Source: Orychophragmus violaceus
Lineage: Eukaryota > Streptophyta > Magnoliopsida > Brassicales > Brassicaceae
Direction: 5' to 3'
NCBI GenBank assembly: GCA_030180135.1
Contig: CM058230.1
Span: 12,153,082 to 12,217,081 of the forward strand
Length of the DNA: 64,000 bases
In this document: positions 22,702 through 33,503 of the stretch, in pieces
Layout of the letters: each line of letters opens with the position of its first letter
How positions within the stretch are numbered: position 1 is the first letter of the stretch
The notes under the pieces: model-generated
What the model was told of the DNA's origin: nothing
The model's database searches: none
Seen by the model: the letters and a program-made list of their open reading frames with translations, nothing else
Translations under genes and position numbers: made by a program

Positions 22702-23505
22702 ATTAAGCCCCCCAGTGTGGCGACTTCAATTTAAGTCGGCATTACAGGAAGTTAACTTGGTTTAAGAGATGATTTTTTGTAGGCCCAAGGTTTGTTTCCC
22801 CGCGAACTTCGTCATCTTTGAGGCCCATATTCTCTTTGGGTTGTTCCGTCCTATCCTACTACGGGCCGGTTTGAATCCGTTGGTAGGTTCGGCCAAACCG
22901 GGATTGATTTTCGGTCTAATAACCGGTCAGGTACGAAACACGAATCGTCACCTCGGTAGTGGTGTGCCTCGAGTTGTGCGCCGTCATTTTCATTATAAGT
23001 AGCTCTCTCTTGCTTCTCATTCTTCATTTCGCTCAAGAGAAGAAGTTTGGAAGGTAATCCTCTCTCTCTTGATACTTATTTTTCCGATTATTGCTCCGCC
23101 GCTGCTCCGTTCTAGGTTCTATAGCTTTTTAGATCGAACCCTTGTTTTTCTCTGTGTTCTTCGCTTGTTCTTCACCAGTCATGTCTTTGATCCGTTGTTC
23201 AACGAACAAAGACAAGGAAGTTGTTTCCGTCTCTTCTGCGGATGATTCTCCAAGTCGCCAGTCCATCGCCCCTACTCTCTCTTCTTCGGATACTTCGTCC
23301 GACTTAAGGAATCATCCGGCTCATTTTGCAATTGAAGAGCTCCGACGTCGTCGTGAGATATCTCGCCAGACCGATGCCGCCGAGAGTTCCGATCGAGGAG
23401 ACTTGATCACACCTCAGCTACGGGATTCTGATAGTGACGAAGACGGTATCGATGTGGGTCAGGAAGGTTCCAAGGATGATGTTCCTTCTGCGTTGTCAAG
23501 GTCAT
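22702..23505 (+). pseudogene. Gag-like or antisense-ORF fragment with its own promoter
   Basis: The plus strand has a promoter-like CATTATAAGTAGC near 22991 and an ATG at 23181. The frame begins MSLIRCSTNKDKEVVSVSS and continues with IEELRRRREISRQTD, Ser- and Asp-rich, to about 23500, where it is fused to copia RT sequence. Relative to the minus-strand LTR at 22701 this gene is antisense and sits between pol and the 3' LTR. That arrangement is known for the extra antisense ORF of Tat-lineage gypsy elements. It might equally be the 5' end of another element. Function unknown. Confidence 0.5.
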
Positions 23506-24931
23506 TGGGTGTAAGTGGGTTTACAAGAGAAAGGAAGATATCTTGGGTGTTGAAAAACCAAGGTATAAGGCAAGGTTGGTTGCCAAGGGTTATTCACAAA
23601 GAGAAGGGATTGATTACAATGAGATTTTTTCTCATGTGGTAAAACATATGTCAATCAGGGTTCTTCTACAGATTGTGGCTCATGAGGACATGGAGCTAGA
23701 ACAATTAGATGTGAAAACAGCCTTCCTCCATGGTGAACTTGAGGAAACAATCTACATGAAGCAGCCAGAAGGTTTCATTGAGAAAGGAAGAGAAAACTTG
23801 GTCTGCCTATTGAGGAAATCTCTGTATGGTTGAAGCAAAGTCCTAGACAGTGGAATCAAAAGTTTGATCAGTTTATGAGGAGGGTCAAGTTCACTAGAAG
23901 CAAATTGGACAGTTGTGTGTTTGTGAAGCAGCACTCAGATGGATCCTGGATTTACCTGTTACTCTACGTTGATGATATGTTGGTAGCATCAAAGAATATG
24001 ACTGAGATAACAAAGCTAAAGAAACAGCTAAATGATGATTTTGAAATGAAGGATCTCGGATGTGCTAAGAAGATCCTAGGAATGGAAATCAAAAGAGATA
24101 GATCTGAGTATAAACTTGAGTTATCTCAAGAAGGTTATACTGAGAAGATTTTGAAGCTGTTTCAATTGGATCAAACAAAGCCAGTGAAGATTCCTCTTGG
24201 CTCACATTTTTAACTCAAGTCTGCAACAAAAGCAGAGTTAGAAGAACAAGCAGAAGAGATGAGTTCCGTTCCTTATACTAGTGCTGTAGACAACATCATG
24301 TACACCATGATAGGTACACGTCCTGATATAGCTTATTCAGTGGGTGTTGTAAGCAGGTTTATGGCAACTCCATTGAAGGATCATTGGATGGCTGTTAAGT
24401 GGGTTCTGAAGTATCTGAGAGGGACATCTAGTACTCGGATTGTGTTTCACAAGAGTAAAGATCTTGTTCTTAAAGGATATGCAGACGCAGACTATGCAGC
24501 TGATCTTGACCGGAGAAGATCAATAACAGGTTTTGTTTTCACTCTTGGTGATACAGTTATAAGCTGGAAGTCAGGGTTACAGAAAGTGGTGGCTCTATCT
24601 ACGACAGAGTCAGAGTATATCTCTTACAGAAGCAACAAAATAGGCCATCTGGCTTGGGAATTTGTTGAAGAACTTTGGGTATGATCATGGTCAAGTGGAA
24701 GTGTTCTGCGACTCACAAAGTGCGATTGCTTTGTCAAAGAACCATGTTCACCATGAAAGAACAAAACACATGGCTGTGAGGATGAGTTTTCTCAGAGAAA
24801 AAGTCGAAGAGAAGGTGGTCAGGATCACTAAAATATCGACGTTGACCAACCCTGCAGATATGATGACTAAGGTCTTACCTGTACATAAAGAGACTGAAGC
24901 TATGAAGATGCTTCATCTCTTATCTGAATAG
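23506..24931 (+). pseudogene. Copia RT-RNase H fragment, plus strand
   Basis: Joins the preceding fragment near 23505. RT blocks: KPRYKARLVAKGYSQREGID, QLDVKTAFLHGELEETIYMK, a stop replacing the last residue of SLYGL, KQSPRQWNQKFD, and the catalytic YVDDM (LLLYVDDMLVAS). RNase H follows: GYADADYAADLDRRRSITGF, STTESEYI, CDSQSAIALSKN, HERTKHMAVR. Stops or frameshifts occur near 23833, 24211 and 24682. The end (MKMLHLLSE stop) is a natural copia C-terminus. Gag, protease and integrase are missing. Confidence 0.9.
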
Positions 24932-25063
24932 TTGGAGATTCAGAACCGGGATCTCGGAAAAGCTACAAGAAGAAGGAAAGAAAAGAGAGGGAAGTTTATG
25001 TTTCAAACTTCCTTGAGGTTCAAGTGTTGAGCTCGATGGGTGTTGACATTTAGGTGGAGATTT

Positions 25064-26229
25064 GTCAAGATAAATTCTCAAGCTCATCAGACCCAAAGGT
25101 ATAAGCAATTGGGCTCAGCCTTTGGCTAGTCGCTTAAGCCCAAGTTGCTGAAGAAGCTAACGACGTCGTCTCGAGAGCTGAGTGATCTTCTTCGAGCTCG
25201 GATGCTTTCGACCGTTGTAGCGAGTTGCAGAAGAGCTGAATTCAGTTGGGGTTTGTTACATGGTAGTTAGATTGAGCTAAGGATATAAATATCTAAGGCT
25301 TGGGAAATCTAATTGTATTGATTTCTTTTCGGTGAGAGATTGAGCGACTTGAGAGTGAGAGAGAGATTCTTTGATCACGGTGTAACTCTTCCTTCTTCGG
25401 AGTTGTAGTGAATTTTCCGGGGAACAGTCCCGACGTGAGTAGGCTGCGATCGTATTGATCGTGGAGGCTGAACACGTTAACATCTCTCTGTGCATTTACT
25501 TTCTTCGCTTATCACTCAAACTCGTAGTTGTTGGATCCCCTAGGATCTAGGGTTTGTTATATTGAAATTACCAACCTCGTTCTTACCTCAGATCTGGCAG
25601 CGGAATGGAATGGTGAACGAGATCTAGCGAATCAAGTGCTTCGCCTCTACCAAGCACACACTCACACAACCTGGAACGCCGGGATGCTAGTGCCGGATTC
25701 AGGGAATGAGTTTTCGATGTCTCTGCTTTTATCTATGAGAATTCCAGTGACGGTAGGGTCCAGGTCGACCATATAAGCCTTTATATATCGACCTGGAAAT
25801 GACATCACCAAACCGTCGGAGAAGCCCGACTCGTTTATGTCAAAACCCGATATGCATTGATCGACACACTCATGTATCGATCGACACATACATCAGAAAA
25901 CTCTATGTCAATGTGTATCCAATACACATCAACGTGATCATTATCAAATGATCATTCCCATATGTTAGCTTCCAGATTGCTTAGGTGTGTGACCCTATAG
26001 GATCATATAATACTGGCAGTAAGTCTACAACTTACAGATTACAAGAGGCTTCTAGCAAAGCATTACAATCACCAGTATTATACAAACGATTGATCTCGAT
26101 ACACAACTACTATCAGGAGTGAGTACAAGTGTGATTTCAGGACACAATCCCAACAGTAGTGACTCGGTTCTAACTCGTCAAGAACTCGTGAGTTGTTCAA
26201 TCGGTGAATCTAATAGAAGAATTACTACA
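25064..26229 (+). repeat. Copia 3' LTR, interrupted by a solo LTR
   Basis: A purine stretch AGGTGGAGATT precedes TGTCAAGATAA at 25064, the expected LTR start after the RT-RNase H fragment. A TATAAATA lies near 25284. The LTR is split at 25528 by the solo LTR and continues at 26161, probably ending near ATTACTACA (26229). There is no second LTR in the window to confirm the ends. Confidence 0.65.
25529..26155 (-). mobile_element. Solo copia LTR, minus strand
   Basis: A 627-bp LTR flanked by GTAGT at 25524-25528 and 26156-26160, a perfect 5-bp target duplication. On the minus strand it starts TGTTGGGATTGTGTCCTG and ends GGATCCAACA, clearly related to the 5580 LTR (TGTTGGGATTATGTCCTG). It has one dyad pair (centres 25860.5 and 25880.5) in the matching place upstream of a TATATA box. 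It is a different, more divergent subfamily. Confidence 0.9.
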
Positions 26230-26530
26230 CAGGTCCTGAGTTCTCATATATCATGCATCTTTTGAGATTACAAATTAGGATGACATTACTCGGTGTTTTA
26301 GTTATAGAAAAAGTTCTCTTCTATTCAATTAATGTATTATTATCGACTCTATCATACTAGTAAAAAAATGTTTTTATTCCTACAATGAAAATTGAAATAT
26401 GCCTCCGCCTGGGCTTCTCGAGGATGAGTAACTGATTAGCTACTTTAGATATGTGACTTGGTTCGTAGCTTTTTTCCTCATCATTCCGTTGTTCCTTTCA
26501 AGTCCTTAGACTTACATAAGATTTTGAGTT
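26230..26530. other. Unassigned 0.3 kb before the LTR resumes
   Basis: AT-rich, no gene and no recognisable element end. Confidence 0.5.
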
Positions 26531-26917
26531 CTGTTAGTAATTGCAAAGAGATTTGGGTTACTGCACTTAGACTTAGAGAGTTTTCGCAAAGAGATTTGGT
26601 TAATTCTATTTCCGTGATTTGAGTTCTAGAACTGAGTTTAATTTGATCCTGACTGATTAACTTGTCTGCTTGTCTGATTTCCTGAGAATACCCTAGGCTT
26701 GACGCTTTTAGTTTATTGCTTTCACAACCAACTTGCTACTGTTTACTTTCTTGCTTCGCAATTTATTTACTTCACCATCTGCTTATTTCTAGTATTAATC
26801 TCTACGTTTCTGATTCTATTGAGACCAAGTGTCCCTGTGGATTCGATAACCCTATATACTACTTTGACGATACTGTGCACTTGCAATTTAGAATAAGGTA
26901 AAACTTAGAACCTATCA
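26531..26917 (+). repeat. 3' LTR of Athila, second part
   Basis: Matches 13949-14335 base for base in length (387 bp) with about three substitutions, ending CCTATCA, followed by GGCCG. Confidence 0.95.
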
Positions 26918-28870
26918 GGCCGCCGCGTCTGTCTCATGCTTTTGGATTTGAGGAGTCTGCTTCGCCGAACTACCCCACTCCACTAACCTCGTCTCTCCGC
27001 TTCGGTCTCACCATGTTGTCCGGTGTTCTGTCAACCGCCGACCCACCTAAACCGACTCCACCGCCGGACTTCTACCATATGTCATCTGGACTTGTGAGTT
27101 TTTTCCTCTGCTACTCCGCTCACATCGCCGCTGAAGATTTGGTCTCTCACGCCTCCGCCACTCAAGTCGTTAAAGCCTCCTCCGAATGGGTCATTTGGTC
27201 TCCAACCAATCAGTTACTCTCTATCTATCTGCATGCGCTCATGCTCGATGTCAAGCTTCCTCCATGGCTTCATATTTTGAATCTAAACCTGAAAGTTATG
27301 TCTTTCACTTCGCTGCTCAAATCATTTTCCCTTCATGGACTGTTTTCAGATCTGTTTTTTTGGACTACCGACGTGGTGGTTGGAGACTCCACTTCTGGTT
27401 TTAGTGATTTTCGAGTTCATGGGGTTGAAAGACTCTGATCTTCCTAGCTTCGAAGTTATTGTCATCTTCTCAGTTTACGCTCTTATCTCCCTTCCGCCAT
27501 TCAAGACGGCAAATCCCTCAGCGCAGACCATGCTTTCAAATCTGTTTTTCGGGTTGCCATGGTGGAGGTTGGAGACTCCACATATGTTGCACGTGAGTGT
27601 CATTTTCATAGGGCTGAAAACCTTTCACTCATCAACTTTTGGTTCTCTTAGCTTCAGAGGTTTCCCGGTTTACACTTATATTGCTTGTATGTGACCTTTT
27701 GTTGCTTTGTGAAGAGTTATGCTTCATTGATTTTTTGTGCAACTTTTGATTTATTGGTCTCCTACTCCGTCTGTTGAAATCTTGGTCCGGACGAGGCCAT
27801 ACCTTCTTGATGTGGTGGAATCTGCCCTCCATTCTTCGGTATCTTCTTTGTGCAGATTTTTACGTGGGCATTTCTTTGTGCACCCATTGATTTACATACC
27901 TTTCTATCAGACCTTTTAACATTCCCTGGTGTCAAATCTATACCTACATGTGGTGAAGACCTCAAATCTTTTTTCTTTGACTATGGAGGTGGAGAGTGTG
28001 TGTTGCTCTTTCCGCGGATGTTGATGTATATATGTGGATTTTCCTCTAACGCTGCCAGTACTTCCTGACCCACCAGACTATATCATCTCTCTGCATCGTC
28101 TTTTTGTTTTCTAGATCTCTGGCTCTGCAGTCTTGACCCTCTCCAGTTTAGTAGACATGTCTATTGTGACTGCTCGCACCTCTATTGCCTCCACTACTCC
28201 CTTCAATCAAGGTTTGATATTGTTGGTTCTTTGGATTGCTTGGCTTTTGAATAGTTTATGTCCTATTGCAAAAATTATTTTTTAGGCTTAAGCTATTGTC
28301 ATCTCATTTACCTCTGTGTGAGGATGCTAGACTTGTTCTTAGCTCTCTTTTTCTCTTTATGAGTCTTTACCTCTTTATGAGGATCTTATTACCTTACCTC
28401 TTTAGGAGGAGTTTGTGACCTTACCTATGTATGGTGATCTTGTTATCTTACCTCTTTATGAAGATCTTGTCTCCTTTGTAGAGTTCGCTTTTCCTTTGGG
28501 TTACCATTTGGTTTAAATGGTTGTGTTGCAAGAGGTGTCATTAAAGGTTCATCTAATAGGTGTTTAATCACTTTTGTAGCCATTCTGAAGAAAGAAACTT
28601 GTGCATTTGTTGTTGTTCAAATCTCGGGTGTTCGATTAAGTACTCAAGATGTCATCTTACTTAACAACTCAATCGTCAATGTGATCTGATAACTTCTCTG
28701 CGACTTTAATTTGTTTAAGCGCTTTGTAACCACTATCTCTTTAAGTTTTTTCGCTTATCTTATTGTAATTTCTGCTTATTTTGCCATGATGACGATATCA
28801 TCTGAAAACATTTATTCATTTTATAGAAATTAACTTTTATTATAAAAGTTGTTGACAAAAAAAATCTTCA
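26918..28870. other. Repeat-rich non-coding block, possibly LINE-derived
   Basis: Unusually C- and T-rich at its start, with a 141-codon frame at 27013-27438 that begins MLSGVLSTADPPKPTPPPDF but resembles no family I know. A segment containing GGTTGGAGACTCCA recurs near 27377 and 27565, with a weaker copy near 27990. The block ends with an A-run after TTGTTGACAAAAAAAA (about 28850-28860), compatible with the 3' end of a non-LTR retroelement. No RT sequence is present, so the assignment is tentative. Confidence 0.3.
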
Positions 28871-31350
28871 CTAAAGTTGTAACCCTGCAAAGTTATTTAG
28901 ACCATTTGCAATGGGGTTGTTGAATTTTTACCAACAGTTTAACCATTCCAATGGTGTGTTGATATAAGGTGTTGAATACATGTGGATTCAACTGGGTTGA
29001 ATTTTTTCAACGGGTTAAATAAAAAAAAAAGAGGGACCACCAATATTATGTGGCATTCTTTATCCTATCTAATATTTGAAATCATTTATTTTCATTATAG
29101 TTAATTCATTATATAAAAAACTATACCAAATTTATCATTTTTATACTTTATAAATAGAGATTTGGTTTATTCGATTCCGACACAGGAAAAATTCATCTAT
29201 TTTTAAAACCATCTATTACTGTAGTACGATATGTACGTTCATATCCAACATACATACGTTTATATCCAATATACATACATTCATTTTAACTATCTATAAC
29301 ACCGCAATCATTCTCAACAGAAGTTCTACATGTATTTGCAAATCATGTCCATGATAGATCCGTTAAAGAGAGTTATAAGTTTGTGAATTGAATTTATTAT
29401 GTGTGACTTAAAGAAATCACATACATTCATATATCATACATACGTTCATAGAAATCGTCTTTACGTTCACATAATCAATATCACATAACGTGATGTAACT
29501 TTTATTTATTAATTTTGTGTATAATATTTTTTAATATGCATTTTTAGAGAGGTAGAGTGTTGAAATTTTTTATACAAACCATTGGAGATAGTAAAAGTTG
29601 AATGAGATTTGAATTATGATTTAGAAGAAATAGAAAGTGATGTGAAAGAAAGAGAAAATGATGTGGAGGGTGTTAGGTGTTGAAACTATTATAGAGAGTC
29701 AATAAAAAACCATTGTGATGAGCGCACAATAAATATAAGAAACATTTTACTGTCAAAGAAATAAAAGAACTTTTACATATAAATAAAAAAGGTGAAGTAA
29801 AACAAAAACTAAAAAGAGTGAGCACATGGGAGGAATGGAGAATATTTGGGTAGGATTCAAGTCATGTTCCTGTAATGAAGATTTTATAGTATGGGTATCA
29901 TATTTGTGGGACACTTTTCTATCTGTTTTCAATTTGAATCTTTTTTTTCCTTATAATCCTAAATGTTTTTTGTTGTGTTCTAAACTCAAGTTTGTTCGTA
30001 TCACATGGGAGAAGGCAAGAAAACAAGAGGAAATAAGACGACACTACTAGTGATTGAGATCCTACGATTATGTCTCTTTTGATCTTTAGAAATGTAGTAT
30101 GTGACTGAGCTTAACTAATTTACATCATCTAATCTATTAAAACATGAAGGTTTGCCATGGTACATAAATGTTGTTTCCGAAATTTGCCCTTGATATTATT
30201 ATGATTTGTAACCTTCATTAAGGGTAAAACTGTAAAACAATTTATATTTGATTTATTATCTCTACAATCCATGTTTCCAAACAAGACAATTATTAAACAT
30301 GTAGCCAAACAACCAAAATCTAATGGGTCCCACTTTCCTAATTAATTAAAATCAAAACAAATTAATTGATAAATATAATTAATAATTTATACATCAACTA
30401 TTATATATAAATTAAGATTCTCTAATTTATGTTTTAATTCAAAATATATTTATAATATATTTTAATATCTTTTTATTTTGTTTCAAATATATATATATAT
30501 ATATATACACATATTACGATTGATGTTTTTACGATTGTATTTTTTAGCAGGTTTTTCCATCAAACTGAAAAATATTTAATTAATTAAACGGGTTGAAAAA
30601 TTAATTAGCCAATCTCGATTATAAATTTTCTAAAAAAAATTCACATATAGTAAATAATTTCAGTTGATATATTTTAAAATTAATAAAATATTAAAATGAT
30701 TTCATACTTATATTATTCAAATATTTGAAGCGTCAAATTATGCTTTATGTTTGAATGAAGTTTTTAACGGATAGTTCCATCAAATTTGCAAATTATATAT
30801 ACGACTACAACATGTATTTTATAAAATAATATTTTAGATAAATAAAATAACAATTAAACATATAACACATAACTTTTACAATAGTTGTTTTCACATATAT
30901 ATATTTTTTTCCTCTTACGATACAACACAGATTAAAATATATAATGTGAAATCGTTATTTTAATCTCTTAATCCTTACGATATATCTCCTCCAAATAACA
31001 CATAATTCATTTAAAAAAAAAATTAAATTGCTAACTCACTGTTTATAATGTTGGTTAAACAATTATAATCAAAATTAGATTACATAATTAAAAATTTAAA
31101 CTACTATTAACAAAATGAATAAAAAGTAAAATTTGTAAAGAAAATTATACATCTAGTGAATCGTTAATATTTATTATTCAGTCCACATCAGTTACTGAAC
31201 CATTCAGTAGGTCTTATTGATATATGTTCTTTTTCATTGATATACATCTTGTTACAAATAAATATGCGTAACAACATATAGTTCTTCAAACATTCAATAG
31301 GTGGTGAAGAACTGCACCACTATTAAAAGTTCTATTTATATATGTTTCTT
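28871..31350. other. AT-rich intergenic DNA with possible small transposon remnants
   Basis: There is no credible gene. TTAGACCATTTGCAATGG near 28900 and CCATTGTGATGAGCGC near 29712 look like ends of a PIF-type MITE. TCTAATCTATTAAAA at 30128 resembles a Helitron 5' end. A (TA)n run lies at about 30489-30507. None is certain. Confidence 0.35.
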
Positions 31351-31639
31351 TAGGGATGTTAAAGTGGGTAATTGCCCAAATGGGTACCCAAAACCCAAGG
31401 AAAAAATTCAAATTCAAAACCCTATTATTTTAACAGAAAAAGAAAAGAGTTTAAAATTGGCAGGTACCCATTGTTTATGGGTTCACAATGGGTTCACTTA
31501 ATTGGGTTTTGGGTACCCATGAATTTTTAAATTACTCAATGATCATAATTTTTTTATAATTAATCATTTATTAAATTACATCAATGATCTTATTTTCCTT
31601 AAAAAAACTTAAAATTCTATTTTTTCGCTAAAATATAAA

Positions 31640-31890
31640 CTTTTATTTTCACGCAAAAACGTAAAATTTTGTTTTCCGCCAAAAACGTAAACTCTCATTT
31701 TCCCGCCAAAAACGTAAAATCCGGTTTTCCCGCCAAAAACGTAAAATTCTATTTTCCCGCAAAAAACGTAAAATCCTGTTTTCCCGCCAAAAACGTAAAA
31801 TTATGTTTTCCGCCAAAAACGTAAACTCTCGTTTTCCCGTCAAAAACGTAAAATCTCGTTTTCCCGCCAAAAACATAAATCTCATTTTCC
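31640..31890. repeat. Tandem array of about 30-bp CCCGCCAAAAACGTAAAA units
   Basis: About eight units of TTTTCCCGCCAAAAACGTAAAAT, roughly 30 bp apart, with small variations. On the minus strand the array reads open as repeated FWRENRILR by chance of phase; I do not treat this as a gene. Confidence 0.9.
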
Positions 31891-31899
31891 CGTTTATAT

Positions 31900-32480
31900 T
31901 TAAATCCGTTTAGGCCCGTCTGGTTAGGCCCATTTAGGCTCGTTTAGGCGCGTTTAGGTCCGTTTATATTTAGACCCGTTTAGGCCCGCTTATGCCCGTT
32001 TAAGCCCGTCCGGTTAAACCCGTTTATATTGAGACCCGTTTAGGCCCGTCTGGTTAGACCCATTTAGGCCCGTCTGGTTAGGCCCATTTAGGCCCGTTTA
32101 GGTCCGTTTATATTTAGACCCGTTTAGGCCCGCTTAGGCCCGTTTAAGCCCGTCCGGTTAAACCCGTTTATATTTAGACCCCTTTAGGCCCGTCTGGTTA
32201 GGCTCGTCTGGTTAGGCCCATTTAGGCCCGTTTAGGCCCAATTATATTTAGACCCATTTAGGTCCGTTTAGGCCCGTCCGGTTAAACCTGTTTATATTTA
32301 GACCCGTTTAGGCTCGTCTGGTTAGGCCCGTCTGGTTAGGCCCAATTAGACCCGTTTAGGCCCGTTTATATTTAGACCCGTTTAGACCCATTTAGGCACG
32401 TCCGTTAACCCATTTATATTTAGGTCCGTTTAGGCCCATTTATATTTAGACCCGTTTAGGCCCGTCCGTTTAATCCTGTT
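31900..32480. repeat. Array of GGCCCGTTTA / GTCCGGTTA units
   Basis: Many short units of TTTAGGCCCGTTTA, GTCTGGTTAGGCCC and TTATATTTAGACCCG in a loose higher-order pattern of about 115-130 bp. It is non-coding and distinct in sequence from the neighbouring array. Confidence 0.85.
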
Positions 32481-33074
32481 TAAAAGTATGAAATCCTGTT
32501 TAAAATTTTTTTGAAAAAAAAAATAATGGACTAAACGGACTAAAGAAATATGACAAAATCTTAACATTTAGTACAAAACAATATTAGTATGGATGGGTAC
32601 CCACAAGTATACCCAAAACTTAATAAGCTATACATGGGTATTACCCATTGACAAAAAAAAATATTTAGATTCATTATGGATTGAGTTTTTATTAGTTGGA
32701 TTTATGTGGGTTGGGTTTGAATTAGATTATTTTACCCATATTAACATCCCTAGATGCGATCATACCACCACTAATTCATCAAATTCCACCAGAATTTTAT
32801 CCCAAAAAATTTCTAATTACTAATGGAAGTCCATTGACACAGAAAAAACACTTAAAAACCGTGTGGTTCGGTTTAGACGCAATCCCGTCGGTTCCCGCTT
32901 GATTTTTATTTGATTTAAATTGAACCGTAAAGCATATTGAATTAAAATAATGATTTTTAAGATTTAATATTATTAGGTCCTGCTTCTCGTCGAGGTCTCC
33001 TCGCCTTCCATTGGAATTCTCTCTCCGCCTCTGTTCCGTCGAGACTCTGAAGTCTCTCTCTTCGAAGACTCTCG

Positions 33075-33383
33075 GTAAGCAGCCATACATCTTTTCTCAC
33101 TCGGTTGCATTTTTGGATTTTGTATCGCATTTGTTAGGGGCTCCGATCTTAAGATTTTTCCGATCGATTGGCCGATGTTTATATTAGATTCGAGTATTAT
33201 TATTGATGAATCCATTTCTTCTGTAGTATCATTAATCCGATGTTATCTGGAAAATCTAGATATCCAATTTCGTAGATGATCAAGTTTCAAATTCGCTATC
33301 CTAGGTCGAGAATTGCTTAATCACGTTCATAGATTGAGAGTCTGTGATTACTGAGATTGTTTCAACACTACTGTTTCTTCCAG
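33075..33383 (+). other. UREF: Probable 5' UTR intron of UREF
   Basis: Donor CTCG-GTAAGC at 33075 and acceptor CTTCCAG ending 33383 bound a T-rich 309-bp stretch upstream of the UREF start. The preceding CTCTCT-rich exon is a typical plant leader. This is inferred from splice motifs only. Confidence 0.55.
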
Positions 33384-33503
33384 ATTAGGTTCCTTGTGTT
33401 TGAGATCTCAAGTTCGGATTGTTGAACAGAAAGAAATTCAGAACCCTTATCCATATCAATGCAGCCACCTTTGGTTTAGCTTCTCTTCTTCAGCATTCCT
33501 CTA

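Larger units (their letters stand above)
20925..26530. mobile_element. Patchwork insertion inside the Athila 3' LTR
   Basis: 5.6 kb separating two halves of one LTR. It contains, in order, a minus-strand gypsy protease-RT piece, a gypsy LTR piece, a plus-strand gag-like piece, a copia RT-RNase H piece, a copia LTR interrupted by a solo LTR, and 0.3 kb of unknown DNA. Fourteen LTR bases (13935-13948 in the 5' copy) are missing at the site, and GAACTT is repeated four times at the left junction (20913-20936). There is no target duplication. This resembles double-strand-break repair filler more than a transposition. Confidence 0.7.
13143..26917 (+). mobile_element. Athila-like gypsy element, non-autonomous, with nested insertions
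   Basis: The 5' LTR is 13143-14335 (TGATATATCATGG to CCTATCA). A TGGCGCCGTTGCCGGGGA primer site follows. One long gag-protease frame occupies 14605-17325. No RT, RNase H, integrase or env-like frame exists. The 3' LTR begins at 20133, is interrupted at 20925 and resumes at 26531, ending at 26917. The 5-bp flanks are GGCCA (13138-13142) and GGCCG (26918-26922), a target duplication with one mismatch. By eye the two LTRs differ at about 9 of 1179 shared positions, so the element is young. A solo LTR lies inside it at 18133-19665. Confidence 0.9.
31351..32752. mobile_element. hAT-like inverted-repeat element filled with tandem arrays
   Basis: The left end TAGGGATGTTAAAGTGGGTAA and the reverse complement of the right end TAGGGATGTTAATATGGGTAA match at 19 of 21 positions. 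The TAGGGATG start is hAT-like. Next to both ends are further GGGTACCCA / TGGGTA motifs. There is no transposase. The interior is two different arrays (31640-31890 and 31900-32480). I see no 8-bp target duplication, so the flanks may have changed or the ends may be slightly off. Confidence 0.5.

Noticed and set aside
27013..27438. Host gene starting MLSGVLSTADPP
   Set aside because: No recognisable domain, repeats overlap the frame, and the downstream A-run suggests retroelement DNA.
31649..31885. 78-codon repetitive frame on the minus strand (FWRENRILR repeats)
   Set aside because: Arises because a 30-bp tandem array keeps phase; no relation to a known protein.
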